Shown here one piece after another: positions 27,826-37,141 of a stretch of 64,000 bases of DNA. The DNA is taken from positions 5,022,001 to 5,086,000 of the forward strand of contig JAAFYY010000001.1 in the NCBI GenBank assembly GCA_014284505.1. Direction: 5' to 3'. The position numbers and the translations under genes were made by a program. Every line of letters begins with the position of its first letter. Within the stretch, counting starts at the first letter, position 1. Source of the stretch: Streptacidiphilus sp. 4-A2 (GTDB lineage: Bacteria; Actinomycetota; Actinomycetes; Streptomycetales; Streptomycetaceae). The notes beneath the pieces are model-generated. The model made no database searches. It saw only the letters and a list, made by a program, of their open reading frames with translations, and was not told the DNA's origin.

Positions 27826-29091
27826 GTGACCAACGACAACCGCGCCGTGGTCGTCACAGGGATCGGCGCTTTCACGCCGCTCGGCGGCGACGTCGCCTCC
27901 ACCTGGGAGGGCCTGGCCAACGGCCGCTCCGGAGTCCGGCTCCTCACCGAGGAGTGGGCCGCCGACCTGCCGGTGCGCATCGCCGCCCGGACAGCGGTGG
28001 AGCCCGGCGAGATCATCCCCAAGCACCAGACCCGCCGACTGGACCGCTCGGCCCAGTTCGCGCTGATCGCCGCCCGCGAGGCCTGGGCCGACGCCGGCTT
28101 CGAGGTCGCCGCGACCGCGGCGGGCTCCACGGTCAACCCCGACCGGCTGGGCGCGGTCGTCGCCTCCGGCATCGGCGGGGTGACCACGCTGCTCGACCAG
28201 TACGACGTCCTCAAGGACAAGGGTGTGCGCAGCGTCTCGCCGCACACCGTGCCGATGCTGATGCCCAACAGCCCGGCGGCCAACGTCGGTCTGGAGATCG
28301 GCGCGCGGGCCGGTGTGCACACCCCGGTCAGCGCCTGCGCCTCCGGCGCCGAGGCCATCGGCTACGCCATCGAGATGATCCGCACCGGCCGCGCCGACGT
28401 GGTGGTGGCCGGCGGCACCGAGGCGGCGATCCACCCGCTGCCGGTGGTCGCCTTCGCCAACATGATGGCCATGTCCAAGAACAACGAGCACCCGCAGCAG
28501 GCCTCCCGGCCGTACGACACCGCCCGGGACGGCTTCGTCCTCGGCGAGGGCGCGGGTGTGGTGGTGCTGGAGTCCGCCGAGCACGCGGCGGCCCGCGGCG
28601 CCCGGGTGTACTGCGAGGCCGTGGGCCAGGGGCTGTCCTCGGATGCCCACCACATCGCCCAGCCGGAGCCGACCGGCGCCGGCATCGCCCGCGCCCTCGC
28701 CCACCTGTTCGACTCGACGGACCTCCGCAAGGAGGAGGTGGTGCACCTCAACGCGCACGCCACCTCCACCCCGCAGGGCGACGTCGCCGAGGTCAAGGCG
28801 CTGCGCAAGCAGCTCGGCGACCATGTCGACCACATCGCGATCTCCGCGACCAAGTCGATGACCGGCCACCTGCTGGGCGGCGCGGGCGGCATCGAGACCG
28901 TCGCCACCGTGCTGGCGCTGTACCACCGGCTGGCCCCGCCCACCATCAACGTGGACGAGCTGGACCCGGAGGTCGACGCCGACATCGTCACCGGCGAGGC
29001 CCGGGCGCTGCCGCAGGGCCCGATCGCGGCGCTGAACAACTCGTTCGGCTTCGGCGGCCACAACGTGGTGCTGGCCTTCCGCCGCGACTGA
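27826..29091 (+). CDS. fabF: Beta-ketoacyl-ACP synthase II
   Basis: 421 residues, uninterrupted. The Cys-His-His triad is in PVSACASGAEAIGYA, LNAHATSTPQGD and SATKSMTGHLLGGAG. GTG 27826 is preferred over GTG 27811 because GGGAGA lies 7 bases upstream and VVVTGIGAFTPLGG follows at family-typical distance. It elongates acyl-ACP chains. Last gene of the fatty-acid operon. Confidence 0.96.
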   Translation: MTNDNRAVVVTGIGAFTPLGGDVASTWEGLANGRSGVRLLTEEWAADLPVRIAARTAVEPGEIIPKHQTRRLDRSAQFALIAAREAWADAGFEVAATAAGSTVNPDRLGAVVASGIGGVTTLLDQYDVLKDKGVRSVSPHTVPMLMPNSPAANVGLEIGARAGVHTPVSACASGAEAIGYAIEMIRTGRADVVVAGGTEAAIHPLPVVAFANMMAMSKNNEHPQQASRPYDTARDGFVLGEGAGVVVLESAEHAAARGARVYCEAVGQGLSSDAHHIAQPEPTGAGIARALAHLFDSTDLRKEEVVHLNAHATSTPQGDVAEVKALRKQLGDHVDHIAISATKSMTGHLLGGAGGIETVATVLALYHRLAPPTINVDELDPEVDADIVTGEARALPQGPIAALNNSFGFGGHNVVLAFRRD

Positions 29092-29114
29092 CCCCCTTCC
29101 GCCGCGACTGACCC
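29075..29114 (+). repeat. 20-bp tandem duplication of the fabF stop region
   Basis: CCTTCCGCCGCGACTGACCC occurs at 29075-29094 and again at 29095-29114. The first copy encodes the last residues FRRD and the TGA stop. Confidence 0.92.
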
Positions 29115-29180
29115 GTCGGCGGGCCCGCCCGGAAGCGGGCCCGCAGGGTCCGCCGGAAGCCGGACCACAGACAGCAACGA

Positions 29181-29220
29181 GCCGGGGCCCGGCGGGGATT
29201 TCTCCCCGCCGGGCCCCGGC
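29181..29220. terminator. 18-bp perfect-stem bidirectional terminator
   Basis: Arms 29181-29198 and 29203-29220 with a TTTC loop, between the convergent fabF and S53 peptidase genes. Confidence 0.88.
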
Positions 29221-29255
29221 GTTCTGATCAGACCTGCCTGGCTGCTGCCCGCGGA

Positions 29256-31271
29256 CTAGCGGTAGTAGGACTCCAGGTAGGAGGCGTCCGGCGAGCCGAC
29301 ACCGGTGGCGTCGTCGAAGCCGGGGTGGCCACCAGGCCGTAGTCACGGCCGAAGGCGACCAGGGCCGCGTTCAGGGTGCCGTTCTGCAGGCCGTTGTCGA
29401 ACACCGCGCTGAGCGGCGGCTGGCCGTTGACGGCCGTCCAGTTGACGATGTCGTGGAAGTCCTTGGTCCCGAACCGGTCGTAGATCTCCGGGTTCGCGAA
29501 ACCGAAGGCACGGCCGCCGCGCGCCTGGATGGCGTCGGCCTGGACCGCGGTCCACTCCGGGGAGGCGACGCTGGTGCCGCCGTAGCCGCCCACGCTGTAC
29601 GGGCTGCCGTCGGAGAAGCCGACCAGGACCGAGGTGAACAGGTCACCGTTCATCGCGACGTCGGGGGTGACCCGCTGCGCGGTGGCGCTGGTGGCGCCGG
29701 TCATCAGGGTGTGCGACAGCTTGCTGGGCACAATCCCCTTCTGGTAGTACGGCTGCGGGAAGTAGTTGCTGGTACCGCCGCCGCCACCGAAGTAGAAGCT
29801 GCCGGGCAGCGGGCTCCAGCCCTTGCCGTTCGCGGTGAGGTTGGAGATCAGGGTGCCCATGTCCGTCTCGGACTTGTAGTCGCCCTTCGCGTCCCCGACC
29901 TCGAGCGCGCTGCCACCGACGTCGGTGACCAGCGGGTCCGAGGAGGGGTACTCGGCCTGCGCCTCGGTGGTGCTCGGGTCGCAGTTCGCACCGGTCGCCG
30001 CGGCGGCCGGGGAGTCGTTGCCGCAGTCGCCGGCCGAGAAGTCGAAGGTGATGCCCTCGACTGCGCCCTGCTCGAAGATCTGCTCGTAGGCGTCGATCGA
30101 GGTGGCGGTCTCGCCGTCACCGGCCTGGTTGGAGTACATGATGCCGGCCCACGAGTTGGACACGATGTCCGCGAGGTGGTTGTCGACGATCTTGGCCAGC
30201 GCGGCCGAAAGGTCGTTGTCGTTGCAGGAGTTGGCACCGACATAGACGACGTTGGCGTCCGGGGCGAGCCCGTGCGACATCTCGACGTCCAGGGACTCCT
30301 CCGGGGCCCAGCCGGCCGCACCCTGGCAGGCGCTGAGGCTGTTCCACTGCGCGGGGGTGACGTACTCGGTGTACTGCCCCTTGCGGAAGGCCTTGTCGCC
30401 CAGGCTGGTGGCGTAGCGGTTCGCGTCCGCCAGCATGGTCGAGGAGCCGTAGGCGTCGACGATGGCGATGGTCGCGCCCTTGCCGGTCAGGCCGGTCTGG
30501 TTGATCCCGTAGGCCTGGCGCAGCTGCGACGGCTTGAAGGAGCACTCGTCGTAGTAGGTGCTCGCGGTGTACCCGACGGGGGCACCGGTGGCCTTCTTCT
30601 GGTCCCAGTAGGTGGAGCAGGTCGGCGTGGTGGCCAGACCGGCCTTGCCCGACTTGGCCGTGACCTTGGCGACCGCGGTGAGCGGGACATAGGTCGGCTT
30701 GACGGTCGGGGCCGAGGAGGCGAGGCCCGTGACGCCGAGCACCGTGCCGGCGACCGAGGCCGGGATCACCACGTTCGAGGCCGGGGCGTGCAGCGTCTGG
30801 CCCTTGACCTGGTACTGGTTCAGCGAGGTGCCGAAGGCGCGCTTGATCGAGGCCGAGTCACCGGTGACGTCGATCTGGTGGTCGCTGGTGCTGACGATGT
30901 GCAGACCCGCATCGGTCAGCCAGTCCTGCACCTTGATCTGGGCCTTGGCCTGCGCGGCGGTGAGGAACTTCCCGTAGAGCGGGTTGCCCGGCTGGGAGAC
31001 GGCCTGGGCGTAGGCGGCCAGCGCCGAGGCGTTCTGGCTGTTCAGGTAGACCGTCGCGCTGGTCTGGGCAGAGGCCGGAACGGCGCCCTTGTTCGCTGCC
31101 GCGGTCGCCCACTGCGGGTGGGTGTTGGCGAGAACCTTGGCCTGCGGTGCGACGGTGCCGGCCTGGGACGGGGCCGCGAGCGCCAGCGAACCTGCGGCCA
31201 GGCCGAGGGTGGCGAACGCGACGGTGGCTATGCGCGTCCGCCGTCCGTGGGTGGACTTGTTTTCGGAAATG
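29256..31271 (-). CDS. Secreted S53 (sedolisin/kumamolisin-like) peptidase, one frameshift, ATT start
   Basis: About 672 residues. N-terminus: a basic region GRRTRIATVAF, hydrophobic core and Ala-x-Ala exit (APSQAG), then an S53 pro-domain (NPLYGKFLTAAQA, DVTGDSASIKRAFGT). The catalytic Glu/Asp pair is in APEESLDVEMSHGLAPDA, the oxyanion Asp in FDFSAGDCGND, the Ser in YGGTSVASPEWTA, with the C-terminal Ca2+ site GFDDATGVGSP. A break near 29,327 (GGCCACC for GGCCCACC) must be repaired to reach that site and the TAG at 29256. Upstream, the coding frame continues without ATG, GTG or TTG to an ATT at 31271 with GGAG 5 bases before it, then a TGA. Either ATT is the start or a base is missing. Confidence 0.82.
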
Positions 31272-31648
31272 ACGACTCCAGGAGTGAAGGTACGTCAGGA
31301 CAAGGGCGCTAGGCGACCCGTGTGAACGCTCGTTCGGAGCGCACCAGTGATGTGTACACGGGGGGTGAATTGCCGCGCAAGAGGCGGGAGCAAACTGATG
31401 GACGTACTGTCACCACGGCGAGTGGATGCAATGTCAGGTTCACATCGCCGTGATGTCGGACCGGGGCGGGCCGGAATTCGACCGCCCGCGAACCGCCCGC
31501 CGCCCAGCCGCCCGCCGGGCACGGAGCACGCCCTTCTGCCACCTGTCCGGACCGGCCGGTCCGGACAGGTTCACCACTCATACGGGGGCAACGAGGGTCA
31601 AACAGCCTGATAGTCGGACGATCCCAAATCCCTGAGCCGGCCGGTGCT
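31272..31648. other. Intergenic region upstream of the S53 peptidase
   Basis: 377 bases. It holds the 30-nt palindrome at 31541-31570 and, further in, the promoter of the peptidase (minus strand), for which no clear boxes are visible. No gene seen. Confidence 0.5.
31541..31570 (-). terminator. 30-nt perfect palindrome after the DUF3145 gene
   Basis: Exact palindrome centred on GGCC, arms ACCTGTCCGGACCGG. It lies 79 bases past the DUF3145 stop and upstream of the S53 promoter, so a terminator is most likely; an operator is possible. Confidence 0.6.
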
Positions 31649-32143
31649 TCAGACGACCTGGTGCAGCCAGCGGACCGGGGTGCCCTCGCCGGCATGCCGG
31701 AACGGCTCCAGTTCGTCGTCCCAGGGCTTGCCCAGCAGCCGGGAGATCTCCGCCTCCAGCGGCCCCTCACCCATCCGGGCCCGCAGCAGCGCCGAGCGCA
31801 GCCGGTCCTCCGGAATCAGGATGTCGCCGTGCAGGCCGGTGACGGCATGGAAGATGCCGAGCTCCGGGGTGCTGCTGTAGCGCTCGCCCTCGCAGCCGGC
31901 CACCGGTTCGGCGGTCACCTCGAAGCGCAGCAGCTGCCAGCCGCGCAGCGCGGAGGCCAGCCGGGAGGCGGTCGAGGGCTCGCCCTGCCAGGAGAGCTCG
32001 GCCCGCCAGCTGCCGGGCGCGGCGGGCTGGCGGATCCAGTCGAGGCTGACGCGCGTGTCTAGCACGCCGCCGACCGCCCACTCGACGTGCGGGCACAGCG
32101 CGCGCGGCGCGGAGTGCAGGTACAGGACTCCACGAGTCGTCAC
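31649..32143 (-). CDS. DUF3145 family protein
   Basis: 164 residues from GTG 32143 (GGAGGT just upstream). Conserved blocks: TTRGVLYLHSAPRALCPHVE, DWIRQPAAPGSWRAELSWQG, LRFEVTAEP, HGDILIPEDRLRSAL and ISRLLGKPWDDELEPFRHAG. A small soluble protein confined to actinobacteria, function unknown. Usually found a few genes from the fab operon in streptomycetes. Confidence 0.9.
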   Translation of the reverse strand: MTTRGVLYLHSAPRALCPHVEWAVGGVLDTRVSLDWIRQPAAPGSWRAELSWQGEPSTASRLASALRGWQLLRFEVTAEPVAGCEGERYSSTPELGIFHAVTGLHGDILIPEDRLRSALLRARMGEGPLEAEISRLLGKPWDDELEPFRHAGEGTPVRWLHQVV

Positions 32144-32484
32144 CGGACCTCCAGTGTGGTGCGAGGGGCGCCTTCCCCAGCGGCCTCGTGCCACGTCTGG
32201 TCATCAATGCCCGCAGTGACTTCGTACAAACACCATGCTGCAAACACTATGTCACCTGACAGTCACACCAGGTAACGACGCATCAAGCGGGTGGCTGAGG
32301 AAACGCTACCGCGAGCGGGGCCGCCATGGGGGCTGTCCAGCGGAACCACCCGAAAGCACGCACATCCCGCCCGTACGGGCGGGATGTGCGTTCATATCAA
32401 CTTATTTATCATCGCCGAAGCCCATGGCTCGGGTCGCCGCCCGGGACTCACCGCGCCACCCGGGCCAACCGGCATGACGGACGG
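32144..32484. other. Intergenic region with DUF3145 promoter and a terminator
   Basis: 341 bases. A possible minus-strand promoter (TTACCT, 18 bases, CATAGT) sits near 32,245-32,275, in an AT-richer stretch. The palindrome at 32359-32390 ends the oxidoreductase transcript. No gene seen. Confidence 0.45.
32359..32390 (-). terminator. 32-nt perfect palindrome, terminator
   Basis: Arms CGCACATCCCGCCCGT fully complementary with no unpaired base. On the plus strand it is followed by an AT-rich run (TTCATATCAACTTATTTATC). Confidence 0.75.
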
Positions 32485-33502
32485 TCAGCCGCTCACGCGC
32501 ACCAGCATCTTGCCGGTGTTCGCGCCGCGGAGCAGCCCCAGGAAGGCCGCCGCCGCCTGGTCGAAGCCCTCGACCACGGTCTCCTCGGAGAGCAGCTTGC
32601 CCTCGGCCAGCCAGCCGCCGACCTCGGCGTGGAACTGCGGCTGGAGCGCGTAGTGGTCGCCCACCAGCACCCCCGCCAGCCGCAGCCGCTTGCCGATGAC
32701 CTGCACCAGGTTGCGCGGCCCGGCCGGGGGCGGTGTCGTTGTACTGCGCGATGGCGCCGCAGAGCACCGCACGCCCGTGCACCCGGAGCGCGCCGATGGC
32801 CGCCTCCAGGTGCTCGCCGCCGACATTGTCGAAGTAGACGTCGATGCCCTCCGGCGCGACCTTGGCCAGCTGCTCGGCGATCGGTCCGTCGTGGTAGTCG
32901 AAGGCGGCGTCGTAGCCGAACTCCTCGACCAGCCGGCGGACCTTCTCCGGCGAGCCGGCGCTGCCGACCACCAGCGAGGCCCCGCGCAGCTTGGCGATCT
33001 GGCCGACGATGCTGCCGACCGCGCCGGCCGCGCCGGAGACGAAGACGGCGTCGCCCTCCTTGAAGCTGCCGACCTCCAGCAGCCCGGCGTAGGCGGTCAG
33101 CCCGGGCATGCCGAGCACCCCGAGGTAGGACTGGAGCGGCAGCGCGGGGTCGACCTTGACCCCAGCGGCGGCGTCCAGGGTGGCGTACTCGCGCCAGCCG
33201 AGGCCGTGCAGCACGGCGTCGCCGACCGCGAAGCCCTCCGCCTCGGAGGCGACGACCCGGCCGACCGCGCCGCCGTCCATGACCGCCCCGAGCCGGAACG
33301 GCGGGATGTACGACTTCACGTCGTTCATCCGGCCGCGCATGTAGGGATCGACCGAGAGGTACTCGTTGCGGACCAGGATCTGTCCCGGACCGGGGGCCTG
33401 GACCGGCGCCTCGACCAGGGCGAAGTCCTCGGGCACCGGCCAGCCGTCGGGACGCGCCACCAGGTGCCACTCACGTCCGGTCGCGGGGATCTGCTCAGCC
33501 AT
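32485..33502 (-). CDS. NADP-dependent oxidoreductase (zinc-free MDR, prostaglandin/enal reductase-like), one frameshift
   Basis: About 339 residues. Blocks typical of the PTGR/YncB branch of medium-chain dehydrogenases: YLSVDPYMRGRMND, GLGWREYATL, LGVLGMPGLTAYAGLLEVG, the nucleotide loop VFVSGAAGAVGSIVGQIAK, FDNVGGEHLEAAI, then LVQVIGKRLRLAGVLVGDHY. A break near 32,726 in a C-run (CCCCCGG) interrupts AQYNDTAPPPGPRNLVQ. It probably reduces enones or quinones with NADPH. Divergent from marR, which is the likely regulator. Confidence 0.87.
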
Positions 33503-33596
33503 GGGGATCTTCCTTTACGTCATCGTTCATTGACCAGCTCAAGTAACTGTGCGAGAGAAAGGTTCACCATGTCAAATATTCAGGTACCCTGGAGGC
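33503..33596. promoter_or_regulatory. Shared marR/oxidoreductase promoter region
   Basis: On the minus strand TTGACA (33570-33575) is followed 18 bases later by CACAGT. On the plus strand TTCACC and TACCCT (16-base spacing) end just before the marR ATG, suggesting a leaderless marR message. The AT-rich TCAAATATTCA between them is a candidate MarR site. Confidence 0.4.
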
Positions 33597-34076
33597 ATGT
33601 CGCAACCGCAGGAGCAGCAGCTGTTGAGCAAGCAGGACCCGATCACCCTTGAGGTGGTCGACCTGATGGCACGCATGGTCGCGCTCTTCCACAAGGAGTA
33701 CGAGGAGGCCGCTGCCGCCCGCTCGCTCACCGGGGCCCAGGCCAAGGTGCTCGGACTGCTGCGGCTCGGCCCGCTGCCGATGCGGCAGATCGCCCAGACC
33801 CTGAGCTGCGAGCCCTCCAACATCACCGGCATCGTGGACCGGCTGGAGGGCCGGGGGCTGGTCGAGCGCCAGGCCGATCCGGCCGACCGCCGGATCAAGC
33901 TGGTGGTGGCCACCGAGGCCGGTGGCGCGGCCTCCGCCGAACTGCGCGAGTCGCTGCGCTTCGCCAGGGAGCCGCTGGCCGCGCTCGGCCCGGACGAGCG
34001 CACCCAGCTGCGGGACCTGCTGCGGCGCATCATCGACGGCGCCCAGAGCAGTGACCCGGGCCTTAGCAGCCCCTGA
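33597..34076 (+). CDS. MarR-family transcriptional regulator
   Basis: 159 residues starting MSQPQEQQLLSKQDP. Winged helix-turn-helix with LTGAQAKVLGLLRLGPLPM, IAQTLSCEPSNITGIVDRLE and the wing ERQADPADRRIKLVV. One Cys (in LSCEPS, recognition region) could be redox-active. Divergent from the oxidoreductase. Confidence 0.9.
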   Translation: MSQPQEQQLLSKQDPITLEVVDLMARMVALFHKEYEEAAAARSLTGAQAKVLGLLRLGPLPMRQIAQTLSCEPSNITGIVDRLEGRGLVERQADPADRRIKLVVATEAGGAASAELRESLRFAREPLAALGPDERTQLRDLLRRIIDGAQSSDPGLSSP

Positions 34077-34219
34077 CTGCCCCGGCAAGCACCCGGACGA
34101 CGAACCCTCCCGAGCGGACCTCCGCCCGCCGGGGGGCGCACGGAACAAGCAGGCACCCCTAGCATCGATGGCCGGGCGGCGGGCGCACGGGGCGGGCGTC
34201 ATGGCGGTAGCGGGGGCAC

Positions 34220-35536
34220 GTGTCGGCAGGCAGTAGTCAGCACACGACCATCATCGAACGGCCGGCCCCGGGGCACCCGCCCAGCGCCCGTCCGGGCCCC
34301 CGGACAGCGGGCCGCCCGGCAGGTTCCGCGCCCTGCTCGGCCGGCGCCCGGGCAGCGCCCTGCTGCTGCTCGGCCTGGGCCTGGTCTCGCTGCTGGGCTA
34401 CGAGGGCGTGCGGCAGCTGGAGCGTTTCCCGATGGTCGACATGGTCGTCTACCGGGACGAGGGTGAGAGCGTCCGGCACAGCCACAACCTGTACACCATG
34501 GTCGTGCCGCACTGGCACCTCTACGCGACCTATCCCCCGTTCGCCGCAATGCTGTTCACCTGGACCACGCTGGTCCCCTTGCCGGTGCTGCGGGCCGTGG
34601 TCACCTGCGCCAACCTGGCCCTGCTCGGCGCCCTGGCCGGTCTCTCCTTCCGGCTGGTGGGCTGGCCCGGGCGGCGGACCCGGCCGCTCGCCGTCGCCCT
34701 GTCGGTGCTGCTGGGCGTCTGGCTGGAGCCGGTCTACACCACCCTGCGCTACGGCCAGATCAACCTGCTCATCGCCTGCCTGGTGCTGGCCGACCTGAAC
34801 CGGCCGGACCGGGCCCGCAGCAAGGGCCTGCTGATCGGCATCGCCACCGGCCTCAAACTGACGCCCGGGGTCTTCGGCATCTATCTGCTGCTGACCGGAC
34901 GGCCCCGGGCCGCGCTGGTCTCCTTCGCCGGGTTCGCCGGGACCGTGCTCTGCGGCTGGGTCACCCTGCCGCACTCCTCCTGGAACTTCTGGACCGGCTA
35001 CCTCTACGACTCCAAACGGGTCGGGGCCACCTGGATCGTCGACGACCAGTCACTGCACGGCGCGCTCGCCCGGCTGCTGCACGAGCGGGATCCGGGGCTG
35101 TCCTGGGCGCTGGCGGCCGGGCTGACCGCCGTGGTCGGTCTCGCGGTAGCGGCCCGGACCGCCCGCGACTGCCGGCTGCCCAGGGCCGAGGCCTGGGGGT
35201 GGTCTGCGCGGCTCTGACCGCGCTGCTGGTGTCCCCGATCAGCTGGACCCACCACTGGGTGTGGTGCGTACCGGTGCTGGTGCTGCTGGCCGCCGAGGCG
35301 GCCGCCGAGCAGGCCCGGCCGCCGGGACTGCGCCGAATGCGCTGGCGGCCGCTGCTGGCGCTCGGACTGCTGACCTTCCTCGGGTACGGCATGTGGCTGG
35401 TCCCCACCGGCACACCGACAGCAGCCTGCACCTGGCGCTGTGGCAGCAGTTGCCCGGTTCGGTCTACCCGGCTTTCGGTCTGCTGCTGCTGGCTGCCGCG
35501 GGCGTCCGGGCGGCCCGCCGCAGCCGGTCCGGCTGA
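34220..35536 (+). CDS. GT87-type (DUF2029) integral membrane glycosyltransferase, three frameshifts
   Basis: About 439 residues with eight or more hydrophobic segments. Family marks: MVDMVVYRDEGESV with the catalytic-type acidic residues, LYATYPPFAAMLF, LRYGQINLLIACLVLADL, LKLTPGVFGIYLLLTGR, DDQSLHGALARLL and SPISWTHHWVWCVPVLVLL. These fit polyprenyl-phosphomannose-dependent alpha-(1-2) mannosyltransferases. Breaks lie near 34,300 (joining the GTG start at 34220), 35,196 (G5 for G6) and 35,405 (C4 for C5), all one-base losses. Start uncertain. Confidence 0.78.
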
Positions 35537-35699
35537 CAGTCCTGCTGACGATGCGAATCCTCCGCGGGAGATCCGGAAGATGGCACCCGCCGCGCGAAGG
35601 GCATGCCCCACCAGCTATGCTGCGGCGAGTGGCCCATCCGTGGGCCACTCGTGCTGATGTACGACGACCGGTCGAAACGACCGCCGTCGCTCATGGCAC

Positions 35700-35773
<74 letters not shown>

Positions 35774-35812
35774 CACTGCGAAGTAGGCCCTGACCAGGCC
35801 ACACGTTAGAGG

Positions 35813-35849
35813 AACGGCCTGCCGATGCGTGCATCGACAGGCCGTTTTT
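35813..35849 (+). terminator. tRNA-Met terminator with T-tract
   Basis: AACGGCCTG pairs with CAGGCCGTT, with an inner CGATGC/GCATCG stem, followed by TTT. One of the few classical intrinsic terminators in the window. Confidence 0.85.
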
Positions 35850-35968
35850 CACTCGAATGGGCCGGTCCGGCCATCCTGCCGGCCCCGTCGACCCGCCCCG
35901 GCGCTCTCCGTGTCCCTCCCGGATCCAGGCTCTGGACAGCCGTGACAATCAGGACATAGCCTGCGGGT

Positions 35969-36004
35969 CGAAGGCCCGCCGCATCCCCCGTCGGCGGGCC
36001 TTCG
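35969..36004. terminator. Hairpin upstream of the zinc-ribbon gene
   Basis: CGAAGGCCCGCCG (35969-35981) pairs with 35992-36004. It follows no gene closely; it may be a second terminator of the tRNA unit. Confidence 0.6.
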
Positions 36005-36059
36005 CCGTACGAACTCTGCGGGCTATCGGTGGAGCCGGGCAATCCGGTAGCGTCCGCGC

Positions 36060-36320
36060 ATGAACTGCGGCATATGCGGCACAGGGCGGTTGAGCCCCAT
36101 CGGCGAGCTGATGAACACCACGGACGGACAGGCCGCGCCGCTGATCAGATTCGCCCGCCCGGGACTGTTCCGGGCCCGCCCGAGCTACGAGGCCTACTAC
36201 GCGCGGGCCTGCCGGGACTGCGGAGCGCTGGTGCCCTTCCTCGGCGGACGCGAACTGCGGCTGCTCAACGAGGAGATCGACTCCCTGGAGGACGTCGAGG
36301 GCTACGTCGACGGCTACTGA
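36060..36320 (+). CDS. Small zinc-ribbon-like protein
   Basis: 86 residues, MNCGICGTGRLSPIGE then YYARACRDCGALVPFLGG. Two CxxC knuckles (residues 3-6 and about 52-55) suggest a zinc ribbon. The C-terminus is acidic (EEIDSLEDVEGYVDGY). TAGCGT ends 8 bases before the ATG with no Shine-Dalgarno, so a leaderless message is possible. Function unknown. Confidence 0.7.
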   Translation: MNCGICGTGRLSPIGELMNTTDGQAAPLIRFARPGLFRARPSYEAYYARACRDCGALVPFLGGRELRLLNEEIDSLEDVEGYVDGY

Positions 36321-36412
36321 GCCCGACCGGGGTGCCCGGCTGCCGCACCTGACTGCATGAGCCCGACTACACGAGCCCGACTACACGAGCCCGACTGCAC
36401 GAGCCCGACTGC
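36315..36412 (+). repeat. 14-bp tandem repeats echoing the zinc-ribbon stop region
   Basis: CTACTGAGCCCGAC (36315-36328, containing the TGA stop) is echoed by four 14-bp units of A(T/C)GAGCCCGACT(A/G)C at 36357-36412. Confidence 0.85.
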
Positions 36413-36423
36413 CGGGGCCCCGG

Positions 36424-36891
36424 CTACCGGGCCCCGGCCCTGGCCTTGCGGACCCGCGCCCACAGCTGCGGGTCCACCACCCCCACCCGGCGCCGGAACC
36501 CGGCCGGCGGGACCTCCCGGGACTCCTCGGTCTCCAGCCAGCTGGCGCGGTGCTCCTGGTCGTCGACCGTCCCCGGCGGCAGCTCGATCACACCGGGGAG
36601 TTCCGCGTGGTGCTTGCTGGTGATCTTCAGCACCGTCACCGTCCGCGGCCCCCGGCGCAGCACCAGGCAGGGCCGGTCCTTGGAGCCCGGGCCGTCCTCG
36701 AACGGCACCTCGGCCCACCAGATCTCCCGCGGTTCCGGCAGCCGCCCCGGTGCGCCGGCCGGGCGGCTCCCGGCCGGGCCCGCGGGCCGGGAGCCGGGGC
36801 GGCCGGAGCGGCGGCGCCGGAGCGCGCCCAGCACCAGCAGCACGATCAGCGCGATCAGCACCAGCAGTGCCGCGATCCCGTAGTGCGCCAT
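36424..36891 (-). CDS. Membrane-anchored PemK/MazF-like protein
   Basis: 155 residues from ATG 36891. A single transmembrane helix (IAALLVLIALIVLLVLGAL, residues 6-24) is followed by an Arg/Pro/Gly linker and a PemK/MazF-like domain: PREIWWAEVPFEDGPGSKDR, PCLVLRR, VTVLKITSKHH and an end SWLETEESREVPPAGFRRRV. The basic and Trp residues at the start of the domain match the family; the GDxW-type motif is altered to PREIWW. No antitoxin gene adjoins it. It could be an RNA-binding or nuclease-like protein recruited to the membrane, or an inactive relative. Confidence 0.7.
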   Translation of the reverse strand: MAHYGIAALLVLIALIVLLVLGALRRRRSGRPGSRPAGPAGSRPAGAPGRLPEPREIWWAEVPFEDGPGSKDRPCLVLRRGPRTVTVLKITSKHHAELPGVIELPPGTVDDQEHRASWLETEESREVPPAGFRRRVGVVDPQLWARVRKARAGAR

Positions 36892-36928
36892 ACCGGCCCC
36901 CGAACTCACGCATCCGACCCTGGAGACG

Positions 36929-36960
36929 CCGCAGGCCCCGGCGTCTGCCGGGGCCTGCGG
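36929..36960 (-). terminator. Terminator of the tRNA-Asn pair
   Basis: CCGCAGGCCCCGG (36929-36941) pairs perfectly with 36948-36960, 10 bases downstream of the second tRNA on the minus strand. Confidence 0.8.
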
Positions 36961-36969
36961 AGAGGAAAG

Positions 36970-37042
36970 CTCCTCCAATTGGACTCGAACCAATAACCTG
37001 CCGATTAACAGTCGGCTGCTCTGCCAATTGAGCTATGGAGGA
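36970..37042 (-). tRNA. tRNA-Asn (GTT), copy 2
   Basis: 73 nt with acceptor stem TCCTCCA/TGGAGGA, anticodon GTT (plus-strand AAC at 37007-37009), T-arm ATTGGTTCGAGTCCAAT. Discriminator G. The body is identical to the upstream copy apart from one base pair in the acceptor stem. Confidence 0.95.
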
Positions 37043-37068
37043 CCGTTCAACCGAGGTCGCCCTCGGAG

Positions 37069-37141
37069 CTCCCCCAATTGGACTCGAACCAATAACCTGC
37101 CGATTAACAGTCGGCTGCTCTGCCAATTGAGCTATGGGGGA
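37069..37141 (-). tRNA. tRNA-Asn (GTT), copy 1
   Basis: 73 nt with acceptor stem TCCCCCA/TGGGGGA, anticodon GTT (plus-strand AAC at 37106-37108). A 26-base spacer separates it from copy 2, so both are probably processed from one transcript. Confidence 0.95.

Noticed and set aside
29453..31312. 619-codon frame antisense to the S53 peptidase
   Set aside because: Composition is an artefact of the complementary coding strand; the S53 motifs are all on the minus strand.
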